Below, one piece after another: positions 1 to 7,597 of a stretch of DNA of 52,246 nt. The notes under the pieces were generated by a model that did not search any database, was not told where the DNA came from, and worked only from the letters and a program-made list of their open reading frames with translations. Every line of letters starts with the position of its first letter. Position 1 is the stretch's first letter. Both the position numbers and the translations under genes were made by a program. Source of the DNA: CALBPI01 sp038529355 (GTDB lineage Bacteria; Pseudomonadota; Gammaproteobacteria; Steroidobacterales; Woeseiaceae); contig JBCBDU010000023.1 of the NCBI GenBank assembly GCA_038529355.1, positions 1 through 52,246 on the forward strand, written 5' to 3'.

Positions 1-342
1 CAGGAGACGCAACGCGCGACGGCCGCGTACGAACGCGCGTTGGCAGTCATTGCGCAAAGCGGTATTAATGCGGCGCGCGCGTCGATCGCGGGGAAACTGG
101 CCGCCCTGTATCTGGATGCCAACCAGGTGGTCGAGGCAGAGTCGTTGCTGGGTTATCTGATTGAGCAGGAGCCGTCGGCGCAGACCCTCACCGTGCGCGC
201 ACAGCATGCAGCGATCACCGGTGATCATGCGGCGGCGCTGGAACTCATGGGTAAGGCGAAGGCGCTAGCCGGGGCATCATGGACGGCGGACGATCAGCTA
301 TCGCTGGAACGCTACGCAACTGCGGCCGGGCCGGCGCAGTAA
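1..342 (+). CDS. TPR-like protein, C-terminal fragment (5' end outside window)
   Basis: The reading frame is open from the first base to a TAA at 340-342, giving 113 visible residues; the true start lies upstream. The sequence is alanine- and leucine-rich and helical. It shows TPR-like spacing, such as a helix pair around 'LYLDANQVVEAESLL' followed by another around 'ITGDHAAALELMGKAKAL'. These repeats usually act as protein-protein scaffolds, and the domain they belong to cannot be seen. Internal TTG codons (e.g. at 40) are unlikely starts because the frame and the repeat pattern continue upstream. It converges on the next gene with a 6-nt gap between stop codons. The TPR assignment is by eye and moderate. 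Confidence 0.6.
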   Translation, partial: QETQRATAAYERALAVIAQSGINAARASIAGKLAALYLDANQVVEAESLLGYLIEQEPSAQTLTVRAQHAAITGDHAAALELMGKAKALAGASWTADDQLSLERYATAAGPAQ

Positions 343-348
343 TTGCAG

Positions 349-795
349 TTACAGCCAGCGGCGCGTGCGTGCACGGTAAGCTTCAAACGCATCGCCAAAC
401 AGCTTCGTCATGGCCGCTTCCTCAGGCCTGATTTGCAGCGTTGTGATCACCGGCACAAATAACAGTGCGACCAAGATCACCGCGATATTGCCCAGCTTCA
501 TTCCGACGCCAAGCAGAAAACACAGCAGGCCCAAATACATCGGGTTGCGTGTCCACCGGAAAACGCCTGTTGTCACCAGCGCGCTGGCGGTGTCGATCTT
601 GATCGGGTTCACGGTCGTTCGTTGCAACCGGAACTGCACGACGCCGGCCACAGCGACAGCGATGCCGGCAACGCCGAGCAGGATTGGCAGCACAATCGGT
701 GCGTCAAAGTCGAGTGCACGCAGGGCCGGGATGCGGTCGATCAGCACCATCAGGCCAGCGATGGCGGCGGCGATCAGTGGTGGTGGTATGTGCAT
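349..795 (-). CDS. Isoprenylcysteine carboxyl methyltransferase-like membrane protein
   Basis: A 148-residue integral membrane protein with about four hydrophobic segments. It carries the signature of the ICMT/PEMT-like methyltransferase family: 'RNPMYLG' at about residues 83-89, then a C-terminal 'RPEEAAMTKLFGDAFEAY' with the acidic pair and the ExY ending that form the SAM-binding site in this family. Bacterial members are small SAM-dependent methyltransferases of mostly unknown substrate, acting in the cytoplasmic membrane on lipid-like or isoprenoid molecules. It is transcribed alone on the minus strand. The family is fairly sure; the substrate is unknown. Confidence 0.8.
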   Translation of the reverse strand: MHIPPPLIAAAIAGLMVLIDRIPALRALDFDAPIVLPILLGVAGIAVAVAGVVQFRLQRTTVNPIKIDTASALVTTGVFRWTRNPMYLGLLCFLLGVGMKLGNIAVILVALLFVPVITTLQIRPEEAAMTKLFGDAFEAYRARTRRWL

Positions 796-840
796 GTGTC
801 AGGGTCCGGCGTCACGGTGATTGATAGTGTACTACTGCCG

Positions 841-2046
841 TTAGCCATCGCGCAGCGGGTAGTCGGTGACGACATCGGCTTCGTACAACCAGCTTAGCTG
901 TCGGCGAATGGCCCACGGCGCAATTTGCCCGGCAATCCACATCGGCGCATAAGTTGCAGCTTGCGATAGCCAGTGCCGTCGATGAAACAGGCCGGCGTTA
1001 CGTTGCGCGACGGTTTGCACGTTGCGCGTTCGTGCGTGGCGCGCGGCCGCGTAAGCGGTCAGTTGTGACGTAAGGTTAGCGCTGTCGTTCAGTTTTGCAG
1101 CGAGTACCCAGGCATCTTCGATTGCCATAGCGGCACCTTGCGCCATGAACGGCAGCATCGCGTGACAAGCATCGCCGACCAGCACAACACGCCCGTTGTG
1201 CCAGCACGCCGGGATGTCGCGCTCGTACAGTGCCCAGCGGTAATGCGCTTGCGCCTCGCGCAGCATTGCTACGACCGTAGGATGCCAACCGGCAAAATCC
1301 GCCAGTGCCTCTGCACGCTTGCCGGGCGTCATCCACGCTTCTTCGCCGGGCGTATCACACTCAACGACGCCAACGAGGTTCGATAGTGCGCCGTCACGCA
1401 GTCGGTAAGTTACCGCATGCCGGGCGGCGCCCAGCCAGACGGTTGCTTCGCTTGCCGGGGCATGCTGGCCGAGCTTTGCTGTGGGCACAGTGACGCGCCA
1501 CGCCGCATGTCCGGCGAACGTGGCTGCGTCGGTGTTTGTGACTAAGCGGCGCGTTTTTGAATGAATGCCGTCGGCGCCAACAATCAGGTCGGCATGGAGT
1601 CGATCACCGTTCGCACAGGTTACGACGCCGTTGGTCGGGTCACAGTCGCTTACGCGCGTCTCCAGACGGATATCGGCACGTTCACATGCATCAACTGCGT
1701 CGGCTAGAGCGTTGATCAGATCGGCACGATGTACGTGCCAGTATGGTGCGTTGCGCGCGTCGTGATTCGTTGCCAGACGAAAAACGTGACGGCCGCTCTT
1801 GCCCATCCGCATCGTCAATGCCGTCGGAGCTACCGCTGCCGGTGCCAGTCTCAGTAGCACATCGACCTCGCGCAACACCCGGCAGGCGTTCGGACTGAGC
1901 TGGATTCCGGCGCCGATATCTTCGAGCTTGGTGGCCTGCTCGAGAACCTGCACCCGCCAACCAGCGCGATGCAGGCACAACGCACTGGTCAGCCCGGCGA
2001 CGCCACCGCCAATGACCAGTGCTGATCTCGTCGCTGCCTTGCTCAT
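841..2046 (-). CDS. FAD-dependent aromatic monooxygenase (salicylate hydroxylase/UbiH-like)
   Basis: A 401-residue group A flavoprotein monooxygenase. The N-terminal dinucleotide fold has 'GGGVAGLTSALCLHRAG' (about residues 13-29), the middle DG motif reads 'GADGIHSKTR', and the GD motif reads 'VGDACHAMLPFMAQGA', which binds the FAD ribityl chain. Enzymes of this class use NAD(P)H and O2 to hydroxylate aromatic rings, as in salicylate 1-hydroxylase and 3-hydroxybenzoate 6-hydroxylase. Length and motif order are typical and complete. It starts at ATG 2046 and is divergent from the alcohol dehydrogenase gene across a gap of about 70 nt. No aromatic-catabolic partner is adjacent, so the substrate cannot be inferred. 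Confidence 0.85.
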   Translation of the reverse strand: MSKAATRSALVIGGGVAGLTSALCLHRAGWRVQVLEQATKLEDIGAGIQLSPNACRVLREVDVLLRLAPAAVAPTALTMRMGKSGRHVFRLATNHDARNAPYWHVHRADLINALADAVDACERADIRLETRVSDCDPTNGVVTCANGDRLHADLIVGADGIHSKTRRLVTNTDAATFAGHAAWRVTVPTAKLGQHAPASEATVWLGAARHAVTYRLRDGALSNLVGVVECDTPGEEAWMTPGKRAEALADFAGWHPTVVAMLREAQAHYRWALYERDIPACWHNGRVVLVGDACHAMLPFMAQGAAMAIEDAWVLAAKLNDSANLTSQLTAYAAARHARTRNVQTVAQRNAGLFHRRHWLSQAATYAPMWIAGQIAPWAIRRQLSWLYEADVVTDYPLRDG

Positions 2047-2119
2047 CGCGGCATCCTACGTCATTGGCGGCGGTTGCGGTATGCTTCGCGATCACCATTG
2101 CAGCTCACAGGAAGCCATC

Positions 2120-3121
2120 ATGAAGCAAGTCGTTGTCAAGCAGCCCGGTGGTTTTGAACACCTCACATTGATCGACCATGACCCGGGCGAACCAGCGGCC
2201 GGTCAGGTGCTCGTGCGTTGGCGTGCGACGTCGTTGAACTATCACGACTATTTGGTGGCCGCAGGTGCGATTCCGGTTGCAGACGGGCGCATTCCGATGT
2301 CTGACGGTGCCGGCGAGATTGTATCAGTCGGTCAGGGAGTGACGGCCTGGCAGCCTGGCGATCGCGTCATGTCCACGTTCTTCCCAAAATGGCGTCTTGG
2401 GCCGCCGACGTTCGACAATCTGGTGGGCGTTGCTGGCGAGACCGTGGACGGATTCGCCTGTGAGCAATCGGTTGTGCCTGCCAACACGTTGACAACGGTT
2501 CCGACCGACTACAGTTTTGCCGAAGCGGCAACGCTGCCTTGCGCGGCGTTAACCGCATGGCGCGCGATCGTTGAGGAAGGTCAGGTGCGTCCGGGCGACA
2601 GCGTGCTGGTCGAAGGCACTGGCGGTATGTCGATGTTCGGCCTGCAGATCGCCAAGATGGCCGGCGCCGAAGTGTTTGCGACCACGTCGTCCGATGCCAA
2701 GGCGGAGCGCCTGAAGGCAATGGGCGCCGACCATGTTGTCAACTACAAGCATGATGAAAAGTGGGGCAAGACGATCGCGAAGATGTCGGGCGGTGGCGTC
2801 GACATTGTGCTCGATGTTGGTGGCGGCGCGACGATTCGCCAATCAACGGAAGCGGCGCGGATCGGCGGCCGCATTGTGCTGATTGGTATCCTTGGCGGCC
2901 GAAGCGGCGAGATCGTGTTTCCAAAATATTTTTTCAAGCAATTGCACATGACGGGCATTGCTGTTGGCAGTCACGAGATGCAAGCGCGGATGGTCGCAGC
3001 CATCGACGTCGACGGTTTCAAACCGATTATTGACAAGAGCTTTGGACTGGAAGAGATGGCGGCCGCGTTCACCTATCAGGCATCGGGGCAGCAATTCGGC
3101 AAGATTGTCGTCGAGTACTAG
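2120..3121 (+). CDS. NAD(P)-dependent zinc-independent alcohol dehydrogenase / quinone oxidoreductase family
   Basis: A 333-residue medium-chain dehydrogenase/reductase. It has the N-terminal GroES-like fold ('GAGEIVSVGQGVTAWQPGDRV') and a Rossmann domain with 'GTGGMSMFGLQIAKMAGAEV', plus 'GADHVVNYK' typical of the family. The catalytic zinc ligands of classical ADHs are absent, which places it in the zinc-independent (quinone reductase/YhdH-like) branch. The open frame extends far upstream, but ATG 2120 is preferred: it has AGGA a few bases upstream and gives a protein that begins exactly at the family start. OsmC follows 9 nt downstream and is probably cotranscribed. The likely role is NAD(P)H-dependent reduction of reactive carbonyls or alcohol oxidation; the substrate is unknown. 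Confidence 0.88.
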   Translation: MKQVVVKQPGGFEHLTLIDHDPGEPAAGQVLVRWRATSLNYHDYLVAAGAIPVADGRIPMSDGAGEIVSVGQGVTAWQPGDRVMSTFFPKWRLGPPTFDNLVGVAGETVDGFACEQSVVPANTLTTVPTDYSFAEAATLPCAALTAWRAIVEEGQVRPGDSVLVEGTGGMSMFGLQIAKMAGAEVFATTSSDAKAERLKAMGADHVVNYKHDEKWGKTIAKMSGGGVDIVLDVGGGATIRQSTEAARIGGRIVLIGILGGRSGEIVFPKYFFKQLHMTGIAVGSHEMQARMVAAIDVDGFKPIIDKSFGLEEMAAAFTYQASGQQFGKIVVEY

Positions 3122-3130
3122 TTCGCGACG

Positions 3131-3598
3131 ATGAGCGGCTCGCATCACTACACGCTGACGGTGCGCTGGACCGGCAACACCGGCGCCGGCACGCGCACCT
3201 ATCAGTCGTACACGCGCGACTACGAAGTCAGCGCTGAGGGCAAGGCGTCGATGATCGCGGGGTCAGCTGATGTCAACTACCGCGGTGACGGTGCGCGCTG
3301 GAATCCCGAGGACTTGCTGGTGGCTTCGCTGTCGGCTTGCCACAAACTGTGGTTTTTGCATCTTGCTGCGCAGGCGGGGGTCACGATCAACGCCTACATC
3401 GACAAGCCCGAGGGTACGATGAACGTCGCTGCAGACGGCGGCGGCGAGTTCACCGCATGTGTCTTGCGACCAACGATCACGTTGGCCGATAGTGCGCAAG
3501 AGCACGACGCCGATGCGTTGCACGCCAAAGCGCATGCGATGTGTTTCATCGCACGCTCTGTGCGCTTTCCGATAACCGTCGAGGCGACGTACCGTTAG
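3131..3598 (+). CDS. OsmC/Ohr family peroxidase-like protein
   Basis: A 155-residue cytoplasmic OsmC-fold protein. The two redox cysteines expected of the family are present, one in 'LSACHKLWFLHL' and one in 'HAMCFIARSV', with the conserved 'GDGARWNPEDLLVASLSAC' block before the first. OsmC/Ohr enzymes reduce organic hydroperoxides with a catalytic cysteine pair. This one resembles the short YhfA/OsmC subgroup rather than canonical Ohr. It lies 9 nt after the alcohol dehydrogenase, suggesting a small detoxification operon. Its TAG stop shares bases with the stop of the convergent DUF2855 gene in the tetranucleotide 3595-3598. Confidence 0.85.
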   Translation: MSGSHHYTLTVRWTGNTGAGTRTYQSYTRDYEVSAEGKASMIAGSADVNYRGDGARWNPEDLLVASLSACHKLWFLHLAAQAGVTINAYIDKPEGTMNVAADGGGEFTACVLRPTITLADSAQEHDADALHAKAHAMCFIARSVRFPITVEATYR

Positions 3599-4686
3599 CT
3601 TGCTGCACCTGGCCGGATAATCAGTCCCTGATTCGGATCTGTGCTGCCTGCCAACACGTCCTGATAGCATTGCGCCATCGCTTCGGCGCCGTCGATGTGC
3701 CGATAGCTCAGCCAGGCATCGCTGCGTTTCGCAGCGTCATACCAAAACGCGAACGAGCGTTTTTCGAATTCTCCCGGTCCCCAGTCTTTCGCGCGCTTTT
3801 GCATGTGCCCCGGTGCGAAGAACATGCGCGAACGATCACGGATAAAGCCATCACCCATCGTGTTGTGCTCGTAATGCGTGATACCGACGTTCGATGTGAA
3901 TTTCATGTTGTCGGCCAAATGGCGATGCAAGGCCGCCAGAACATCGCCGTTCCCCGACATGTCGATGATGACACTGGGCGACGTCGCGTCGATGGCGGCC
4001 AGTTCGTCGTAGGTGATGACTTGGTCGTAGAGCCCTAACGCAATCACTTTCTCAAGGTTCCCGGCAGACGTCATGCCGACTACGTGTTTGTCGCTGTCAT
4101 CACTGTCGAGCGCGTAGGCTAATCCAATGGCGGTTTTCGATGAGGCGCTTGGAACGATGACTTGCGACGCGCCGAAAAATTCGTTGTCGACCAAAAAGTC
4201 ATACAAGCAGTACGACGTCGCGTACAGCGGCAGCAGCAACATACGGGCGTCGTCCATTGCCGGGTCGTAGTGAGCCTCGGCGTTGCAACGAGAATACGCA
4301 TTGTAGACCGGTGGCAGTTCGGCGCGGTGCGCACTCACATCGAAACAACGTGTGTCGGAAATGCGACCAGGTTGCATGACCAGATGCGTACCCATCGGCC
4401 AGTAACCATACAAACGCTCGCCAACGGTAATCTCATCGTGCGCGGAAGCGATCACGTCAGCGAAACCCCACACGGGAATGACACCCCAGTCACCGTCACT
4501 GGGGAAGAATTGCCAATAACCGATCTTGTCGCCGGCGACACCGTATGTGATGTTGTTAGCTGTCAACGCAAACCGGTCAATGGCGACGACGATTTCGCCG
4601 GCCGCCGGTTCGCCGATCGCGTGCTCGCGAATCCGCGTTGTTGCTAGGGCGTTGCGTTGTACTTCTAGTCTCTGTGCGCTTGTCAT
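3595..4686 (-). CDS. DUF2855 family protein
   Basis: A 363-residue protein that I recognise as DUF2855. Characteristic stretches are 'FALTANNITYGVAGD', 'IPVWGFADV', 'GYWPMGTHLVMQPG' and 'LLLPLYATSYCLYDFL'. The layout resembles a degenerate medium-chain dehydrogenase: a central 'VPSASSKTAIGLAYAL' stretch sits where a cofactor domain would be, without a clear glycine-rich loop. No biochemical function is established as far as I know. ATG 4686 is chosen over the in-frame TTG at 4701 because GGGAG lies about 7 nt upstream of the ATG. Its stop overlaps that of OsmC. Confidence 0.8.
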   Translation of the reverse strand: MTSAQRLEVQRNALATTRIREHAIGEPAAGEIVVAIDRFALTANNITYGVAGDKIGYWQFFPSDGDWGVIPVWGFADVIASAHDEITVGERLYGYWPMGTHLVMQPGRISDTRCFDVSAHRAELPPVYNAYSRCNAEAHYDPAMDDARMLLLPLYATSYCLYDFLVDNEFFGASQVIVPSASSKTAIGLAYALDSDDSDKHVVGMTSAGNLEKVIALGLYDQVITYDELAAIDATSPSVIIDMSGNGDVLAALHRHLADNMKFTSNVGITHYEHNTMGDGFIRDRSRMFFAPGHMQKRAKDWGPGEFEKRSFAFWYDAAKRSDAWLSYRHIDGAEAMAQCYQDVLAGSTDPNQGLIIRPGAAS

Positions 4687-4756
4687 TGTGAGTCTCCCCA
4701 AGTCAGGTCTGGACTATACCGCAGTCGCGCCCGTGTTCGTTGCCTGACCTGCAGGC

Positions 4757-4785
4757 AAAAAAAAGCCCGGCAGAAGCCGGGCTTT
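4757..4785 (-). terminator. Rho-independent terminator of the RRM gene
   Basis: A perfect 10-bp stem (AAAGCCCGGC at 4762-4771 and its complement at 4776-4785) encloses a 4-nt loop. On the minus strand it is followed by a run of eight T (4764-4757). It sits 28 nt past the RRM stop codon and ends that transcript. Confidence 0.92.
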
Positions 4786-4812
4786 CCTGTTGGGCCATGA
4801 GGGCCGCGACGC

Positions 4813-5118
4813 TTACCAGCGACCGCCGCCACCGCCACCGCCGCCGTAACCGCCGCGGTCACTGCGTGGTGCACGTGGGCGTGCTTCGTTTACTGTGATC
4901 TGACGGTTGTCCATGCTGGTACCGTTCAGCTCATCAATCGCCTTCTGCGCTTCTGAGTCAGATGACATTTCTACGAAACCGAAGCCTTTGCTCCGACCCG
5001 TATCACGGTCACTGATGACAATGGCTGAATCGACAGCGCCGAACGGCGCGAACGCGTCCTGCAGTGCTTGTTGATCCACCGAATACGGCAAATTGCCGAC
5101 ATATAGTTTTTTACCCAT
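4813..5118 (-). CDS. Single-RRM RNA-binding protein with glycine-rich tail
   Basis: A 101-residue protein that is one RNA recognition motif plus a short Arg/Gly tail. RNP2 is 'LYVGNLP' (residues 5-11) and RNP1 is 'KGFGFVEM' (about 44-51), both with the aromatic residues that stack on RNA. The last 15 or so residues are 'RGGYGGGGGGGGRW'-like. Bacterial proteins of this design (cyanobacterial Rbp and proteobacterial homologues) bind single-stranded RNA and are often cold-induced. The ribosome-binding site AGGAGGG is close to ideal, about 7 nt before the ATG, suggesting high expression. It has its own strong terminator and a long leader. Confidence 0.95.
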   Translation of the reverse strand: MGKKLYVGNLPYSVDQQALQDAFAPFGAVDSAIVISDRDTGRSKGFGFVEMSSDSEAQKAIDELNGTSMDNRQITVNEARPRAPRSDRGGYGGGGGGGGRW

Positions 5119-5275
5119 GCTGAAACCCTCCTAAGGCTCATTGGTCGCTCTAGAGGATTCAGGCAGGATTGCCAGGAACTCGGACGAAGCGATTCACGGA
5201 ATCCGCAGACGGGTCGCCGTTGCATAACGCTGCCAAGCAGCCAAACGCAACAAGACTCCCTCTCCGGATAGGCAA

Positions 5276-5306
5276 ATTATACCGCTTATGTTGATTGCGA
5301 TATCAA
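5276..5306 (-). promoter_or_regulatory. Predicted promoter of the RRM gene with overlapping inverted repeat
   Basis: On the minus strand, TTGATA (5306-5301) and a perfect TATAAT (5281-5276) are separated by 19 bp, slightly longer than ideal. The -35 overlaps an inverted repeat TTGAT-N6-ATCAA (5291-5306), a possible operator. The start site would fall near 5269, giving a leader of about 150 nt, a length common in cold-shock-type mRNAs. Confidence 0.5.
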
Positions 5307-5610
5307 CAATTCCAACGAAACTTCATATAAATGCAATGTATGCACCGTCGCTAACGCTTTTTGTCGCTATTTGCCGACGGTCTACGGCCACGCTGAACAA
5401 CAGGCGCTGACAGCAATTGCCATGTTCGCGGTACTTTGCGCGCATTTATGGTGTCTGCAAGCAGCGTCAAACGGGTTGTATGCGCCACGTCGAAGTTTTG
5501 CGTGAATTTGCGCATCCGCTGTTCTGTGAAGCGTCGGTTTTGGCGACAACGAAAGCGGAATATCCGTCACAAATCCTTGCCGAAAGGCTAGCGCCAATCA
5601 GGGTTTGCCG

Positions 5611-5616
5611 TATAAT
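5611..5616 (+). promoter_or_regulatory. Candidate -10 box for the GbsR-like gene
   Basis: A perfect TATAAT lies about 30 nt before the ATG of the regulator. No good -35 is seen at 16-18 bp spacing, so an activator or an extended -10 would be needed. The predicted mRNA leader is only about 22 nt. Confidence 0.4.
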
Positions 5617-5645
5617 TTCTAAACTTTCAGTAATTATTGAAAATT

Positions 5646-6197
5646 ATGGAAATCACAACTTACCAACAAGCCTTCATCTTGCATTTCGGCGAGATGGGCA
5701 GCCGCTGGGGCATTAACCGGACCGTAGGCCAGATCTACGCGCTGCTCTATGTCACCGACGCGCCGATTAATGCCGACGACATTACCGATGCGCTTGGCAT
5801 CTCGCGCTCCAATACCAGCATGGGGCTCAAGGAGCTTCAGGCGTGGGGCTTGGTGCGACTGCAACACTTACCCGGTGACCGTCGGGATTACTTCACAGCG
5901 CCCGAAGACATTTGGGAGATCTTTCAGGTTCTGTTGGCTGAACGCCGCAAACGTGAAATCGAGCCGACGTTATCAATGATCCGCACCGCGTTGATGACCG
6001 AGCAGGCCGATGGACCCGACCAGTATGCCGAGCAACGTCTGCGCGAAATGTTGGAACTGATTGAATTGGTCACTGGCTGGTTCGATGAAGTCAGTGCGAT
6101 GGACCGCGAGATGGTCGTCAAGTTAATGCGTCTGGGCGGCGGCGTGCAGAAGCTGCTGGGCGGTGCCAAACGATTTAAACGCAAAAGCAGTTCCTGA
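5646..6197 (+). CDS. GbsR/MarR family transcriptional regulator
   Basis: A 183-residue winged-helix regulator of the GbsR branch of the MarR superfamily. The N-terminal 'HFGEMGSRWGINRTVGQIYALLYVTDAPINAD' pattern and the recognition helix 'ALGISRSNTSMGLKELQ' (about residues 52-68) are typical. The wing contains 'GDRRDYF' and the C-terminal half is a helical dimerisation region. ATG 5646 is preferred to the in-frame TTG at 5637, though neither has a clear Shine-Dalgarno sequence. The gene ends 23 nt before cydA, so it probably heads that operon and controls the terminal oxidase. The effector is unknown. Confidence 0.85.
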   Translation: MEITTYQQAFILHFGEMGSRWGINRTVGQIYALLYVTDAPINADDITDALGISRSNTSMGLKELQAWGLVRLQHLPGDRRDYFTAPEDIWEIFQVLLAERRKREIEPTLSMIRTALMTEQADGPDQYAEQRLREMLELIELVTGWFDEVSAMDREMVVKLMRLGGGVQKLLGGAKRFKRKSSS

Positions 6198-6220
6198 CTG
6201 CACTTTTTCTGGAGCACACC

Positions 6221-7597
6221 ATGTCGGCCGATCCTCTGTTGCTGTCGCGAATCCAGTTCGCTGCCAACATCAGTTTTCACATTCTCTTTCCGATGATCAC
6301 GATCGCACTCGGATGGTTTTTGCTGTTTTTCAAACTGCGCTATAGCGCGACGAGTCTCGAGAAATGGATGAATGCCTATCGTTTGTGGGTGAAGGTGTTT
6401 GCATTGTCATTTGCTTTGGGCGTGGTTAGCGGCATCACGATGAGTTTCCAGTTCGGCACCAATTGGCCGGGCTATATGGAAACCGTCGGCAACATCGCCG
6501 GCCCGTTACTCGGCTATGAGGTGCTGACGGCATTTTTCCTCGAAGCATCGTTTCTCGGCATCATGCTGTTCGGTTTCAAGCGTGTCAGCAATCGCGTGCA
6601 CACGCTCGCTACCGTATTGGTCGCCGGTGGCACGACGTTGTCGGCTTTCTGGATCATCGCGCTGGTGAGCTGGATGCATACGCCGCAAGGTTTCGAGATG
6701 CGCGATGGTGTGGCGCACGCAACCGACTGGTTTGCGATCATCTTTAATCCGTCGTTCCCGTATCGGTTCGCGCACACGATGATCGCCTCGTTCCTGACGG
6801 TGTCGTTCTTGCTGGCCGGCATTTCCGCCTATCGATGGTTGCGCGGTGACAAGACGCCGGCTGTGGTCGCTACGCTGCGCACCGGTATTATTGTTGCCGC
6901 CGTGTTGGCGCCAGTACAGATCTTCAGTGGAGACTTGCATGGCTTGAACACACTCGAGCATCAGCCGGCGAAAGTTGCGGCGATGGAAGGGCTGTGGCAG
7001 ACGCGAGAGGGTGCGCCGCTGGTGCTGTTCGGCATCCCCGATAAAGCGCAACAGCGCAATCGGATGGCGATTGAAGTACCCAAACTTGCGTCGCTGATTC
7101 TTACGCACGAGCTTGACGGCGAAGTGCAAGGCATCGATGCGTTTGAAGGCGCGCACCCACCGGTGGCGCCGGTGTTCTGGGCATTTCGCGTCATGGTCGC
7201 AACCGGCATGCTGATGTTGACTCTGGCATGGCTCGGCGTTTTCAGCCTGTGGCGAAAAGGTTTGCCGCCGACGTGGTTGATGCGCGGGTTTGCTCTGGCA
7301 ACCTTTGCCGGATGGATTGGCGTGCTAAGCGGCTGGTACACGACCGAGATTGGTCGCCAGCCGTTCTTGGTCAGCGGTGTGTTGCGCACGGCCGAAGCGG
7401 TCGGCAACGTGAGCGGTGCAGCGGTCGCGACGACGCTCGTTATCTATCTTGCGCTGTATGCAGTGCTCATTGCTGCCTACATCTCGGCTGTGTTCCTGTT
7501 GGCCCGCAAAGCCGGTACGGCAGCTGCCAAGAAGGCGGATCCTGTTGCATTGGGACCGCAGGTGCTGCCGGCCTCCGGAGCACCGGAACATGCTTGA
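6221..7597 (+). CDS. cydA: Cytochrome bd-type quinol oxidase subunit I, short Q-loop (CIO type)
   Basis: A 458-residue polytopic membrane protein of the CydA family. It oxidises quinol in the cytoplasmic membrane and reduces O2 to water. Visible haem and quinol features are the N-terminal 'SRIQFAANISFHILFP' with His20 (haem b595 ligand position), 'PYRFAHTMIASFL' with the haem b558 His, and the hallmark 'GRQP' at 378-381. It is clearly shorter than the 522-residue E. coli CydA, which means the C-terminal Q-loop insertion is missing, as in cyanide-insensitive oxidase (CioA). GGAG precedes the ATG by about 7 nt. It overlaps cydB by 8 nt. Confidence 0.95.
   Translation: MSADPLLLSRIQFAANISFHILFPMITIALGWFLLFFKLRYSATSLEKWMNAYRLWVKVFALSFALGVVSGITMSFQFGTNWPGYMETVGNIAGPLLGYEVLTAFFLEASFLGIMLFGFKRVSNRVHTLATVLVAGGTTLSAFWIIALVSWMHTPQGFEMRDGVAHATDWFAIIFNPSFPYRFAHTMIASFLTVSFLLAGISAYRWLRGDKTPAVVATLRTGIIVAAVLAPVQIFSGDLHGLNTLEHQPAKVAAMEGLWQTREGAPLVLFGIPDKAQQRNRMAIEVPKLASLILTHELDGEVQGIDAFEGAHPPVAPVFWAFRVMVATGMLMLTLAWLGVFSLWRKGLPPTWLMRGFALATFAGWIGVLSGWYTTEIGRQPFLVSGVLRTAEAVGNVSGAAVATTLVIYLALYAVLIAAYISAVFLLARKAGTAAAKKADPVALGPQVLPASGAPEHA

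Larger units (their letters stand above)
5119..5645. other. Divergent intergenic region between RRM gene and GbsR-like gene
   Basis: This 527-nt stretch has no convincing gene. Its left part (5119 to about 5270) is the predicted 150-nt leader of the RRM mRNA, followed by a minus-strand promoter (5276-5306). Its right end holds a TATAAT (5611-5616) for the regulator gene. I see no recognisable element in the roughly 300 nt between; short open frames there lack ribosome-binding sites and family resemblance. Confidence 0.6.

Noticed and set aside
1799..2119. In-frame N-terminal extension of the alcohol dehydrogenase
   Set aside because: It runs antisense through the FAD monooxygenase gene, and the family start with a ribosome-binding site lies at 2120.
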